Position numbers and translations under genes: made by a program. DNA of 64,000 bases from Holophagales bacterium (GTDB lineage Bacteria > Acidobacteriota > Thermoanaerobaculia > Multivoradales > Multivoraceae): positions 62,001-126,000 of the forward strand of contig VXSP01000046.1 in NCBI GenBank assembly GCA_009837885.1, read 5' to 3'. This document shows positions 29,428-39,149 of the stretch, in pieces. Under the pieces are notes generated by a model, which saw nothing but the letters and a program-made list of their open reading frames with translations, was not told the DNA's origin and searched no databases. Each line of letters starts with the position of its first letter. Position 1 is the stretch's first letter.

Positions 29428-31260
29428 ATGCATAAGTCCCTGGCTTTCAGTAAGATACGGGCCCCGATGCGGAACCACCGATGCGAGCGCGCCCGGCTCT
29501 CCGGCCTGCTTCCGGCCTGCGGAATGCTGGTGGCGCTCATCGCCTCGGCCGCCGTTGCCCAGGAGCGCTACCACCCGGCGATCGATCCCGATCTGTTCCC
29601 GCTGCCTGAGAACCTGGCGGCGGCGGTCGAGTTCTGGAAGGACGTCTTCGCGACCTACACCAGCGATCAGGTCGTTCTGCACGACGAACGCCACCTGAAC
29701 GTCGTCTACAGCGTGATCGACATGGGGGACCTGCGCGCGACCGGTTCGTCCGAACTCCAGATCGATCGGGCGCGCATCAGGCGCGTCCGCACCGAGATGA
29801 GCCGGATCGCGAAGGCCCTGCGCGATCTGGCGGCCGGACAGCCGGCAATCGACCTGCCGCCGGATCTCCGGTCGATACCGTCGCAGATGGAGAACATCGC
29901 GGGGGGGCGGACGAAGTACCGGCGGGCCGCGGGCCTGATTCGCTCCCAGCGGGGCCTCCGGGACCGCTTCGAGGAGGCGATCGAGATCTCGGGCATGTTC
30001 ATGCCGGGGATTCAGCGGACCCTGGCGGAGTACGGATTGCCTGCGGAGATCCGCTGCCTGCCCTTCGTGGAATCCATGTTCAACTATCGCGCCCGCTCCA
30101 AGGTCGGCGCTTCTGGCGCGTGGCAGTTCACCGCTTCGACCGGCAGGGCTTTTCTGCAGATGGATGAGGCCGTCGACGCCAGGTCGGACGTCCTGCTTGC
30201 CGCCGCGGGCGCTGCCCGCAAGCTCCGCCGGGACTATGAGTCTCTCGAAGCCTGGCCGCTGGCCCTGACCGCCTACAACCACGGCGCCGGCGGCATGGCG
30301 AGGGCCGTCCGGCGGTTGGGAACGCGGGACATCGGCGTGATCGCGGAGAAGTACCGGTCGCGGACGTTCGGCTTCGCCTCACGGAACTTCTACCCGGAGT
30401 TCCTCGCCGCAGTGATCGTCTACGCCGAACGCGACCGACATTTCCCCGGAGTCGAACCGTTCCCCGAGATCGAGTTCGACGTCGTCGACCGGGATCGCTA
30501 CGTGGCTCTGACCGACCTGGCAACGGCAACCGGCGTGGAGATGGACGAACTGGCGGAGCTGAATCCGGCACTCGACCGTTCGGTCCTCGCCGGTTCGCTG
30601 CTGGTTCCTCCGAGGTACCCCCTGCGCGTGCCGGCGGGGACAGGGGCGCGGTTCGAGCAGGCCTACGCCGAACTGTCGCCCGAGCGCAAGCCGGATCGCC
30701 AGGCGGCGTTCGGCTATCGGGTTCGGCGGGGCGACACGCTGGGAGCGATCGCCCGCCGGTTCGGATCGTCCGTGTCCGCGATCCAGCGTGCGAATCGCCT
30801 GCCGCGCGCGGACCGAATCTACGTGGGTCAGCGGTTACGGATCCCGCAGCAGGGTTCCGGCAGGGCCGCGCCACCGCCTGTCCAGCGCGCCGCGGTCAGG
30901 CCGCCCGAAGAGCGCGCCGGAACGGTTGAGCCCCGGAACCCGCCGCAACAGACTCGAACCGAGAGCGTCCACGTCGTGACGAGGGGCGAGTCGGTGCACC
31001 GAATCGCCCGCAAGTACGGCGTCACGGTGGCGGCTGTGGTGGCTGCGAACGAGCTGCGGCGGCCGGAACTGATCCATGCCGGTCAACGCCTGCGGATCCC
31101 GGCGGACGGCAAGGACGTCGTCTACCGGGTGCGGCGGGGCGACACGCTGAGCCAGTTGGCGCGGACCTTCGGAACGTCCACGGCGAAGATCCAGAGGGCG
31201 AACGGCCTGCGGGGCAGCCGGATCGTCGTGGGGCAGACGCTCCGTATTCCCGCGGAGTGA
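29428..31260 (+). CDS. Membrane-bound lytic murein transglycosylase (MltD-like) with three C-terminal LysM repeats
   Basis: SLT motif LPFVESMFNYRARSKVGASGAWQFTASTGR, AYNHGAGGM; LysM repeats YRVRRGDTLGAIARRFG, HVVTRGESVHRIARKYG, YRVRRGDTLSQLARTFG. Confidence 0.9.
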   Translation: MHKSLAFSKIRAPMRNHRCERARLSGLLPACGMLVALIASAAVAQERYHPAIDPDLFPLPENLAAAVEFWKDVFATYTSDQVVLHDERHLNVVYSVIDMGDLRATGSSELQIDRARIRRVRTEMSRIAKALRDLAAGQPAIDLPPDLRSIPSQMENIAGGRTKYRRAAGLIRSQRGLRDRFEEAIEISGMFMPGIQRTLAEYGLPAEIRCLPFVESMFNYRARSKVGASGAWQFTASTGRAFLQMDEAVDARSDVLLAAAGAARKLRRDYESLEAWPLALTAYNHGAGGMARAVRRLGTRDIGVIAEKYRSRTFGFASRNFYPEFLAAVIVYAERDRHFPGVEPFPEIEFDVVDRDRYVALTDLATATGVEMDELAELNPALDRSVLAGSLLVPPRYPLRVPAGTGARFEQAYAELSPERKPDRQAAFGYRVRRGDTLGAIARRFGSSVSAIQRANRLPRADRIYVGQRLRIPQQGSGRAAPPPVQRAAVRPPEERAGTVEPRNPPQQTRTESVHVVTRGESVHRIARKYGVTVAAVVAANELRRPELIHAGQRLRIPADGKDVVYRVRRGDTLSQLARTFGTSTAKIQRANGLRGSRIVVGQTLRIPAE

Positions 31261-32975
31261 TGAACCTGCCGGTCCGTGCGCCCCGCGCTCCGGTCCTCGG
31301 GGTGGTGCTTGGACTCCTTCTGGCCGGTTGTGGCGGGGACAAAGCGGGAGACGCGGACCTCGTCGTCGTGAACGGCCGCCTGGTGACCCTGGCGTCACCA
31401 GCCGGGGCCGAGGCGCTGGCCGCCGCCGACGGGCGGATCGTCTTCGTTGGCTCGAGCGACGACGCGAGCGCCTGGATCGGTCCCGACACGGAGGTTCTCG
31501 ACCTGGAGGGGCGCCTGGCCGTTCCCGGTTTCATCGAAGGCCACGGCCACTTCTGGGGAGTCGGAGAAGCCCAGCTCCAGTTGGCGCTCGAGGAAGCGCG
31601 AACCTGGGATGAGATCGTCGGCCAGGTCGCGGAAGCCGTGGCTGAAGCTGAACCGGGAAGCTGGATCCTGGGGCGGGGCTGGCACCAGTCGAAGTGGTCC
31701 GAGACGCCGGTCCCGGTCCTGCAGGGACTGCCGACACATCACGGCCTGAGCGCGGTGTCGCCGGACAACCCGGTCCTTCTCGGTCATGCCAGCGGTCACA
31801 TGGCGTTTGCGAACGCACGGGCCATGGAACTCGCCGGCATCGATGCCACGACGCCGGATCCGGACGGCGGAGAGATCGTGCGGGACGCGGATGGTCAGCC
31901 GACGGGCGCCCTCCGGGAAACGGCCGAGAACCTCGTCGCCGGGTTGCGCTCCGAGACTCTCGAGCCGAGCTATGCGCGGCGCGTGGTGCGACTCGCGGGC
32001 GAAGAGTGTTTGGCCAAGGGCATCACGAGTTTCCAGGACGCGGGCTCCAGCTTCGGGCTCATCGACCTCTACCGGGAGATGGCGGACGACGGCACCCTGC
32101 CGCTGCGGCTCTGGGTGATGGTGGCCGAAAGCAACGAGGCGATGGCCGAGTCGCTCGGCAGCTACCGCATGATCGACCGCGGCGACGGGTTCCTCACCGT
32201 CCGCGGGATCAAGCGGTTGATCGACGGCGCTCTGGGCTCCCACGGTGCCTGGCTGCTGGAACCCTACGAGGACATGCCGCAGTCGACGGGTCTCAACACG
32301 ACGGGTCTGGACGCGATGGAGGAGGCCGCCCGATTGGCGCGGGAGCACGACTTCCAGCTATGCGTCCATGCGATCGGCGATCGGGCCAATCGCGAGACGC
32401 TGGACCTCTTCGAGCGGTTCCTGGCCGGCGACCGCACGAGGCGCTGGCGCGTCGAGCATGCCCAGCACCTGCATCCGGACGACGTACCGCGATTCGCGGA
32501 GCTCGGCGTAGTCGCCTCGATGCAGGCGATCCACTGCACGTCGGACGGGCCCTGGGTGCCGGAGCGTCTCGGCGAACGACGGAGTGCCGAGGGGGCCTAC
32601 GTCTGGCGGGATCTGATCGACTCGGGCGCCGTGGTCACCAACGGGACGGACGCCCCCGTCGAGGACGTCGACCCGATCGCGTCGTTCCATGCTTCCGTCA
32701 GCCGGCGCATGACGAACGGGGAGGTCTTCTACGGAGACCAGCGAATGACCCGGCAGGAGGCCCTGCGCTCCTACACGATCAACGCGGCCTACGCGGCCTT
32801 CGAGGAGGAATCGAAGGGGAGTCTCGAGGTAGGAAAGCTCGCGGACCTGACGGTTCTGTCCCGGGACATCATGACGGTCCCGGAGGACGAGATTCCCGGC
32901 ACCCGCGTCGTCTACACGATCCTGGGCGGCCGGATCGCCTACCGGCAGCAGCAGGCGGCGTCACCCGGCGGATGA
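31257..32975 (+). CDS. Amidohydrolase (YtcJ-like, exported)
   Basis: Lipobox-like LLLAGCGG, FIEGHGHFWGVGEAQ, KRLIDGALGSHGAWLLEPY, NGTDAPVEDVDP. Confidence 0.9.
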   Translation: MMNLPVRAPRAPVLGVVLGLLLAGCGGDKAGDADLVVVNGRLVTLASPAGAEALAAADGRIVFVGSSDDASAWIGPDTEVLDLEGRLAVPGFIEGHGHFWGVGEAQLQLALEEARTWDEIVGQVAEAVAEAEPGSWILGRGWHQSKWSETPVPVLQGLPTHHGLSAVSPDNPVLLGHASGHMAFANARAMELAGIDATTPDPDGGEIVRDADGQPTGALRETAENLVAGLRSETLEPSYARRVVRLAGEECLAKGITSFQDAGSSFGLIDLYREMADDGTLPLRLWVMVAESNEAMAESLGSYRMIDRGDGFLTVRGIKRLIDGALGSHGAWLLEPYEDMPQSTGLNTTGLDAMEEAARLAREHDFQLCVHAIGDRANRETLDLFERFLAGDRTRRWRVEHAQHLHPDDVPRFAELGVVASMQAIHCTSDGPWVPERLGERRSAEGAYVWRDLIDSGAVVTNGTDAPVEDVDPIASFHASVSRRMTNGEVFYGDQRMTRQEALRSYTINAAYAAFEEESKGSLEVGKLADLTVLSRDIMTVPEDEIPGTRVVYTILGGRIAYRQQQAASPGG

Positions 32976-33565
32976 GTCGCCGCCAGACCGGCTCGGGAAC
33001 ACGCCCGGGCGGGATGAAGGTTCTTGGCGGCCGCTGGCGGGGTCGGCGTCTCACGGTACCGGCCGGAATCCGTCCGACCCAGGCGCGTGTGCGCGAGGCC
33101 CTCTTCTCCCACTGGGGCGACCGCGTCCCCGGCAGCCGCCTCCTGGAGCTCTATGCCGGTTCCGGAGCCGTCTCGTTCGAGGCCCTGTCCCGCGGAGCCG
33201 GGTTCGTCCTGGCGGTCGATCGGAACTCGCACGCCCAGGATTGCATGAAAGCGAGCCGGGAGACTCTCGGAACGGAGGATCTCCGGCTCGCCCGGGCGGT
33301 CCTGCCGGGGGGACTCGAGGAGGTGGTTGCCGGGGAGGCCGCTTTCGACCTCGTGTTCATGGATCCACCCTACGATTCCATTGATCCGCCCTACGGTGAC
33401 TCCGGGCCTGACGAGTTGCTTGGCGCCGTTTCCTTTGTGGTCGCGGACGGCGGCGAGATCGTCCTGGAACACGCCAGCCGGCGCGCTCCACCGGCGGCGG
33501 CCGGGCGGTTCAGGTTGCGGCGGACCAGGCGCTACGGAGACAGTGCGCTGGCCTTCTATGACTGA
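32972..33565 (+). CDS. rsmD: 16S rRNA (guanine(966)-N(2))-methyltransferase RsmD
   Basis: MKVLGGRWRGRRLTVPAGIRPTQARVREALFSHWG, ELYAGSGAVSFEALSRGA, FMDPPYD. Confidence 0.92.
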   Translation: MSRRQTGSGTRPGGMKVLGGRWRGRRLTVPAGIRPTQARVREALFSHWGDRVPGSRLLELYAGSGAVSFEALSRGAGFVLAVDRNSHAQDCMKASRETLGTEDLRLARAVLPGGLEEVVAGEAAFDLVFMDPPYDSIDPPYGDSGPDELLGAVSFVVADGGEIVLEHASRRAPPAAAGRFRLRRTRRYGDSALAFYD

Positions 33566-33573
33566 TCAGGCCC

Positions 33574-33660
33574 TGGTGCGAAAGGGGGGACTCGAACCCC
33601 CACGGTATTGCTACCACAAGATCCTGAATCTTGCGCGTCTACCAATTCCGCCACTTTCGC
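33574..33660 (-). tRNA. tRNA-Leu (CAG anticodon), CCA encoded
   Basis: Reverse complement GCGAAAGTGGCGGAATTGGTAGACGCGCAAGATTCAGGATCTTGTGGTAGCAATACCGTGGGGGTTCGAGTCCCCCCTTTCGCACCA folds as a class II tRNA; anticodon loop TTCAGGA. Confidence 0.95.
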
Positions 33661-33722
33661 TCCCGGCGGCCTCAGGGCCGGACGGGCATTCTACCCGCTC
33701 AACAGGCTGCTAGTCTCCCTGC

Positions 33723-34250
33723 ATGAGCAGTCCAGACTCCTGGTATCCGATCGTCCGTTTCCCCAAGGGCCGCGCTCCGGCTGCGGTGGTTGCCGTGGTC
33801 GTGCTCGCCGGCGGGCTGGTCGGTTGCGCCGAGTCCGGGCCGGATGGCGCCTCGGACGAGGATCGGAAGGCAATCGAGAACGTGCTGGCCGACTACCTCC
33901 CCAAGCTCGGAAACGCCTACGCCAACGGAGACTTCGACGCGCTGGCCTCGGGCGCCGTGCCCAAGGAAGTCGCTACGGTCAGGAAACGCGTTCACGACCT
34001 CGAGATGGAGGCGAGTCGCACCCTGCGCCCGATGCTCAAGAGCTTCGAGATCGAACGGATCAACGTCTGGCGCTACTCGAACGCGGCGGTGACGACGATC
34101 GAGGTCTGGGACATCGACTCGCTGGTGAGCGGCACGGACCGATTGCTGTCGTCCGGCACGGATCGCTACCGCGTCAGCTACCAGTTCAAGCGCCGCGACG
34201 AGGGCTGGATGGTGATCGGTCGACGCATCGAGCATCAGTTCGAGTCGTAG
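33723..34250 (+). CDS. Small secreted lipoprotein of NTF2/IMS-like type, function unknown
   Basis: Lipobox AGGLVGCAE; single conserved-looking domain (KAIENVLADYLPKLGNAYANGDFDALASGAVPKEVATVRKRVHDLE). Confidence 0.55.
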   Translation: MSSPDSWYPIVRFPKGRAPAAVVAVVVLAGGLVGCAESGPDGASDEDRKAIENVLADYLPKLGNAYANGDFDALASGAVPKEVATVRKRVHDLEMEASRTLRPMLKSFEIERINVWRYSNAAVTTIEVWDIDSLVSGTDRLLSSGTDRYRVSYQFKRRDEGWMVIGRRIEHQFES

Positions 34251-34270
34251 CGTCGCGGTCGTTTTCTCCC

Positions 34271-35608
34271 ATGCCCGCCGCGATCGCCATCGTCGGTCGC
34301 CCCAACGTCGGCAAGTCGACGCTCTTCAACCGGCTGATCGGTCGCCGGCAGGCGATCGTCCACGGTACGCCGGGCGTCACGCGGGATCGTCTGGTGGGGC
34401 GCTTCGATCTGGAGGCTCAGGGCACCGTCGAGTTGATCGACACGGGCGGTCTGGTCCCGGGCGACGATCCGCTGGGCCTGAACGCCCAGGTCGAGTTCGC
34501 GGTCGACGAGAGCGACCTCCTGCTGCTGGTCGTGGACGGTCGGGAAGGGCTGGCGGCCGCGGACGAACAGGTCATGGAGCGTCTCCGGACTCGTGGCCGG
34601 CCCATCGTCGTGGTCGTCAACAAGGCCGATACCCGGGCCGCCACCGAGGGTTACCACGAGTTCTATGCCCTGGGGGGAGACGCACTCGTGCTCCTGTCAG
34701 CCGAACACGGCACCGGTTTCGAGTCCTTGCACATGGAGATCGCCGGGCACCTTCCGGCGGCCTCCTCCGCGGTCCTGCCGCCGGCGCCGTCCGTCGCGGT
34801 GGTGGGCCGACCGAATGTCGGAAAGTCCTCCCTGGTCAACCGGCTGCTGGGCAGGGAACGGACGCTCGTCTCTCCGACGGCCGGAACCACCAGGGACCCG
34901 ATCGACAGTTTGCTGGAGCGAGAGAACGGCCCGGATTACCTGCTCGTGGACACGGCGGGCATTCGGCGGCGTTCCCAGGTTCAGGACACCCCTGAGGAGT
35001 TGGCGGTGATGCTCGCCCGGCGCCAGATCGAGCGGGCGGAACTCGTGGTTCTGGTCGTGGACGCGAGCGAGGGCATCGCTTCCGGCGACCTCGCGATCGC
35101 CGACGTCGCATGGCAGGCGGGTCGCTCCGCCGTCGTGGTCTGCAACAAGTGGGACCTGGTGGACGACGAGAAGCGGGAGCGCCTGGAGTTGGGCTGGGAA
35201 CGGGTTTCCGAACTGTTCGCCAAACCGGCTCGAATCAACGTCTCCGCCCTGACCGGTCGGGGTGTGGGGAATGTCATGCCCGCGCTGGACCGGGTCGGTG
35301 AACGGCATCGCCTGCGCGTGCCGACGTCCGAACTCAATCGCGAAGTTCGACGCATCGTGAGTCGCCACCAGCCCCCGGCGGAGCGCGGGCGACCCTGGAG
35401 GTTCTTCTACGGGACCCAGGTGGCCGGGGCGCCTCCCACGTTCCTTCTGTTTGCGAACCGGCGTCTCAAGCGTGGGCACAACTACCGGAGGTATCTGGAG
35501 AACAACCTCCGGCAGACGTTCGAGCTTGACGGAGTTCCGCTTCGCATCGTGGTTCGGGAGCGGCGCGGCGACGCCGACACGGTCGGCGGATCTTCACGTT
35601 TCGTATAA
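34271..35608 (+). CDS. der: Ribosome-associated GTPase Der (EngA)
   Basis: Two G domains: AIVGRPNVGKSTLFNRLIGRRQAIVHGTPGVTRDR and VGRPNVGKSSLVNRLLGRERTLVSPTAGTTRDPID. Confidence 0.97.
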   Translation: MPAAIAIVGRPNVGKSTLFNRLIGRRQAIVHGTPGVTRDRLVGRFDLEAQGTVELIDTGGLVPGDDPLGLNAQVEFAVDESDLLLLVVDGREGLAAADEQVMERLRTRGRPIVVVVNKADTRAATEGYHEFYALGGDALVLLSAEHGTGFESLHMEIAGHLPAASSAVLPPAPSVAVVGRPNVGKSSLVNRLLGRERTLVSPTAGTTRDPIDSLLERENGPDYLLVDTAGIRRRSQVQDTPEELAVMLARRQIERAELVVLVVDASEGIASGDLAIADVAWQAGRSAVVVCNKWDLVDDEKRERLELGWERVSELFAKPARINVSALTGRGVGNVMPALDRVGERHRLRVPTSELNREVRRIVSRHQPPAERGRPWRFFYGTQVAGAPPTFLLFANRRLKRGHNYRRYLENNLRQTFELDGVPLRIVVRERRGDADTVGGSSRFV

Positions 35609-35678
35609 TCCACTACTCGTATCTCTCAGCACTTCAGCCCGGAATCGTCCCCCCTTCGTCCGTTGCGCTCGGGTTCAG

Positions 35679-36182
35679 TTGACGCGTAGCCCGGGGAGGC
35701 CCGTCATTCCCAAGCAGTACAAGATCGCCGATGCGTGCCGGTTGCTGGACATCCAGCCCTACGTACTGCGCTATTGGCAGACGGAGTTTCCGGCCCTGGC
35801 TTCGAGGAAAACCGGCGGCGGCCGTCGTGACTTCACCGCCGAGGATCTGGAGACGATCCGTCGGATCAAGGAGCTCCTCTACGACGAGGGCTACACGATC
35901 GCAAGCGCCAAGAAGAAGCTCGCCGCGGAGATGGAGGACGGGCGGCTCCGCGGCCGGCCGCTGATTCCCGCAACGGAAGACGGGGTGAACGGCGATCAAG
36001 AGCCCGCGCACGGGGCGGGGGAGGAGGCGCCGGTCGGCGAGGCTACTCCTGTCGACACGAGCGACATCGGAGCCCTGACCCGGCGCGTCGAACGGCTGGA
36101 GGGGGGAGTCGCGGCGCTGGTCGCTCAGGCACGCCAGCTCGCGGCCGAACTCAAGCCGGAAACCAGCGCGGGAAGCGACTGA
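35679..36182 (+). CDS. MerR-family transcriptional regulator
   Basis: PKQYKIADACRLLDIQPYVLRYWQTEFPALASRKTGGGRRDFTAEDLETIRRIKELLYDEGYTIASAKKKL; probable TTG start. Confidence 0.85.
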   Translation: MTRSPGRPVIPKQYKIADACRLLDIQPYVLRYWQTEFPALASRKTGGGRRDFTAEDLETIRRIKELLYDEGYTIASAKKKLAAEMEDGRLRGRPLIPATEDGVNGDQEPAHGAGEEAPVGEATPVDTSDIGALTRRVERLEGGVAALVAQARQLAAELKPETSAGSD

Positions 36183-36274
36183 CCCGAAGCGGCGCCACGG
36201 CGCAGCCGCCGAGTTGCGCCGTGTCACCGGAGTCTTGCCAAAGGGCCGCAAATCAATAGAGAATGCCCTCCGGT

Positions 36275-36351
36275 CGGGACGTGGCGCAGTCTGGTAGCGT
36301 ACCTGAATGGGGTTCAGGGGGTCGCGAGTTCGAATCTCGCCGTCCCGACCA
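36275..36351 (+). tRNA. tRNA-Pro (GGG anticodon), CCA encoded
   Basis: CGGGACGTGGCGCAGTCTGGTAGCGTACCTGAATGGGGTTCAGGGGGTCGCGAGTTCGAATCTCGCCGTCCCGACCA; complete cloverleaf, anticodon loop ATGGGGT. Confidence 0.96.
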
Positions 36352-36372
36352 TCCATCCCCTTGTGATCGCCA

Positions 36373-36840
36373 GTGCACGACGTGAAGACCGCATTCGATG
36401 CGGCTGGCTTCCGGTTCGGGCTGGTCGCGGCGCGGTTCAACGGCAGGATCGTTGAACGGCTGATCGCCGGCGCGCGGGAGACCCTGCTGCAGCACGGCGT
36501 CCGGGACGAGCACATCGAGCTGGTCCGGGTCCCCGGCGCATGGGAAGTACCGGCGGCTCTGAACGCTCTGGCGGATAGCGGGAGGTTCGACGCCCTGGTG
36601 GCGCTTGGAGCGGTGATTCGGGGAGAGACGCCGCACTTCGACTACATCTGCAACGAGTGCGCTGCGGGATGTGCACGAGTCACGGCAAGGACCGGCCTCG
36701 CCGTCGGATTCGGCGTGCTGACCTGCGATGACGCGGAACAGGCAGCAGCCAGAGCCGGAGGCAAGGGGGGGAACAAGGGCCAGGAAGCCGCGGAAGCTGC
36801 CCTGGAGATGGCCTGTCTCCTGCGGTCGTTGAAGTCATGA
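36373..36840 (+). CDS. ribH: 6,7-dimethyl-8-ribityllumazine synthase
   Basis: FGLVAARFNGRIVERLIAGARETLLQHGV, VRVPGAWEVPAALNAL, ALGAVIRGETPHFDYICNECAAG. Confidence 0.95.
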   Translation: MHDVKTAFDAAGFRFGLVAARFNGRIVERLIAGARETLLQHGVRDEHIELVRVPGAWEVPAALNALADSGRFDALVALGAVIRGETPHFDYICNECAAGCARVTARTGLAVGFGVLTCDDAEQAAARAGGKGGNKGQEAAEAALEMACLLRSLKS

Positions 36841-37337
36841 CCAGGACTGGAGCCGCGCCGCCCGAAGCGCGTCGAAGCCCGGCAGGAAAGCGCCGGCAGG
36901 CCCGCGAGATGGCGCTGCAGATGCTCTACCAGCGAGAGATCGGGAGGCTGGAGCCGCAGCAACTCGTCCGCGAGTTCGATGTCCACTCGTTCCGGTCCGA
37001 GACGGCTGACGCCGGCGCTACGCTGCACGCCTCGAAGCTGGCGCTGGTCTACGCGCGCACGCTCCTGGAGGGTAGCCTCGTCAACCAGGAGTCGATCGAC
37101 TCCTTGATCGATGAACAGGCTGAGAACTGGCGGCTGGAGAGAATGCCGGTGGTCGATCGGAACGTGCTGCGGCTCGCCGTCTACGAACTCCGCTATCAGC
37201 CGGACGTACCCGCGGTCGTCGTGATCGACGAGGCGATCGAACTGGCCAAGAAGTTCGGGACCGAGCAGTCGGGGAGGTTCGTCAACGGAATCCTCGATGC
37301 CCTCCTGGCCACTCTGGGCCGGGATGCCAACCGCTGA
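36837..37337 (+). CDS. nusB: Transcription antitermination factor NusB
   Basis: RQAREMALQMLYQREIG, MPVVDRNVLRLAVYELRYQPDVPAVVVIDEAIELAKKFGTEQSGRFVNGILDAL. Confidence 0.95.
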   Translation: MTRTGAAPPEARRSPAGKRRQAREMALQMLYQREIGRLEPQQLVREFDVHSFRSETADAGATLHASKLALVYARTLLEGSLVNQESIDSLIDEQAENWRLERMPVVDRNVLRLAVYELRYQPDVPAVVVIDEAIELAKKFGTEQSGRFVNGILDALLATLGRDANR

Positions 37338-37355
37338 CCTGCTGCTAGGCTGCCA

Positions 37356-37910
37356 GTGATGAAAGTGGCATGGCCGGTGCGACTCGTGGCGGCGGCTACG
37401 GCACTTGCCACCGGTCTGGCCCTGGGCGGCTGCGGCTACACCCTGGTGGGCAGGGCCTCCAACATCCCCGAGGACATCCGGCGGGTGTTCCTGCAGCCCT
37501 TCGAGAACCGGACCACCCGGGTCGAGGTCGAGCAGTTTCTCACTCAGGCCATCGCCGACGAACTGGTCACGCGGCCGCGCTTCGAACTGGTGGCGACCGA
37601 GGGCGAGGCGGACGCGGTGATTCGCGGCTCGGTCACGGCATTCCGCGTGGCGCCGATCACGTTCACCAGCGACGGGCGTGCCCAGGAGTACGAACTGGCG
37701 ATCATCGCCGACGTCTCCTTCCGGCGGATTCCCTCGCCGACCGGGGAGGAAGGGGAGGTGATCTGGGCGAACGACCGCTACCAGTTCAGGCAGAGTTACG
37801 AGGTCGAGAGCGCCGACAGCGACTTCTTCGACCGTGAGAACCTGGCAATCGAGGATAGCGCCGAACGCTTCGCCGACACGATGGTGACCGACCTGCTCGA
37901 GGGGTTCTGA
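37356..37910 (+). CDS. lptE: LPS-assembly lipoprotein LptE family
   Basis: Lipobox LALGGCGYTLVG; NIPEDIRRVFLQPFENRTTRVEVEQFLTQAIADELVTRPRFELV. Confidence 0.75.
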   Translation: MMKVAWPVRLVAAATALATGLALGGCGYTLVGRASNIPEDIRRVFLQPFENRTTRVEVEQFLTQAIADELVTRPRFELVATEGEADAVIRGSVTAFRVAPITFTSDGRAQEYELAIIADVSFRRIPSPTGEEGEVIWANDRYQFRQSYEVESADSDFFDRENLAIEDSAERFADTMVTDLLEGF

Positions 37911-37929
37911 ACCCCGGCACCGCGGAAGG

Positions 37930-38229
37930 TCAGTCGGAGGATTCGGCCGCCGCCGCCTCGCCGGCCGCTTCGGCGCGACGATTCACGAGCCTGGTCAGGC
38001 GCGACTTGCGTCGGGCGGCCGCATTCGCGTGGATCACACCCTTTCGGGCAGTTGCGTCGATCAGGCTGAGGGTCGATGGTAGAAGCTCGCGCGCCTTCGT
38101 CACGTCGCTGTCGGCGGCGCTGCGAAGCTGTTTGATGGACGTGCGGAGTCGGGACATCGCGGCGCGGTTGCGATCTCGCCGGATGATCGACTGCCGTATG
38201 CGCTTCTCGGCTTGCTTGCTATTCGCCAT
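37930..38229 (-). CDS. rpsT: 30S ribosomal protein S20
   Basis: MANSKQAEKRIRQSIIRRDRNRAAMSRLRTSIKQLRSA, HANAAARRKSRLTRLVN. Confidence 0.95.
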   Translation of the reverse strand: MANSKQAEKRIRQSIIRRDRNRAAMSRLRTSIKQLRSAADSDVTKARELLPSTLSLIDATARKGVIHANAAARRKSRLTRLVNRRAEAAGEAAAAESSD

Positions 38230-38306
38230 CTCGTGTTCTCTCTGGGCTCAGGTCACTGACGTTCGCGTTGTCCGAGCCGGGGACTGACCCCGGCCGGCGG
38301 CGCAGT

Positions 38307-39149
38307 CTACAGTTGGTCGGCCGGGTTGTCGAGTTGCTGCAGGGCCAGGACAGCCTCGTCCGAGTCCGGGTACTCCTGCCTGACGCGGAGCAACATCTCG
38401 TTGCCCCGCTCGCGTTCACCGAGTTCGATGTGCGCGACTCCGATGCGCAGCATGGAACTCGCGACCTTGTCGCTGTCCGGGTACCGTTCGGCGACCCGTC
38501 CGAGTTCCTCGATCGCTGCGCGAAACCGCCCCCGTTCCATGTAGGACTCTCCGAGCCAGTACTGGGCGCTGTCGGCGTCCTCGCCGTTGGGGAACGTGCC
38601 AAGGTAGCTCTCGAAACCGACCGCCGCCTGTTCGTAGTCGGCGTTCAGGTAGCTCTGGTAGGCGGCGTCGTACAGGGTCTTGGGTTCAACCGACTCGGCG
38701 GGAGTGGTCTCGCGGCTGGCCTCGAGCAGTTCACCCAGGTTGGCCAGGTAGGTCTCCTGGCGCTCAAGCTGACCCTGGAGCAGGTCCAGCTCGTCGTTCA
38801 TCTGCCCGATGCGCTCGAGGGACGCGTTGAGTGTCCGTCCCTGTTCCTGGTGTGAAACTCGCAGAGCTTCGACTTCGGCGATGATCTGGCGGAGATCCTC
38901 CTTCAGGTCCGCCCTGGCGCTGACGTCGCGCTCCAGCAGTTCCTCGACGGCACGAAGTACGGCGGCCAGGTCGTCGCGGGTGGGCGCCTGTGACCGAAAC
39001 GTATCGATCTGCTGCTCGAGTGCCGCCAGCCCGGCCTCGAGTTCCGTCAACTGTGTCGACGATGTGCAGGCGGACGCCGAAAGCAGCAGAAACCCCGCCA
39101 GCACCGGGCTGCGGCGAAGAAATCGCCAGGGAGCCCGGCCCCGGGTCAC
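38307..39149 (-). CDS. ybgF: Tol-Pal system protein YbgF/CpoB (coiled coil + TPR)
   Basis: C-terminal TPRs LYDAAYQSYLNADYEQAAVGFESYLGTFPNGEDADSAQYWLGESYMERGRFRAAIEELGRVAERYPDSDKVASSMLRIG; overlaps the pal stop. Confidence 0.88.
   Translation of the reverse strand: MTRGRAPWRFLRRSPVLAGFLLLSASACTSSTQLTELEAGLAALEQQIDTFRSQAPTRDDLAAVLRAVEELLERDVSARADLKEDLRQIIAEVEALRVSHQEQGRTLNASLERIGQMNDELDLLQGQLERQETYLANLGELLEASRETTPAESVEPKTLYDAAYQSYLNADYEQAAVGFESYLGTFPNGEDADSAQYWLGESYMERGRFRAAIEELGRVAERYPDSDKVASSMLRIGVAHIELGERERGNEMLLRVRQEYPDSDEAVLALQQLDNPADQL

Noticed and set aside
33574-36351. tRNA-Leu and tRNA-Pro as integration sites
   Set aside because: No integrase and no duplicated tRNA 3' end noticed nearby; neighbours are core genes.
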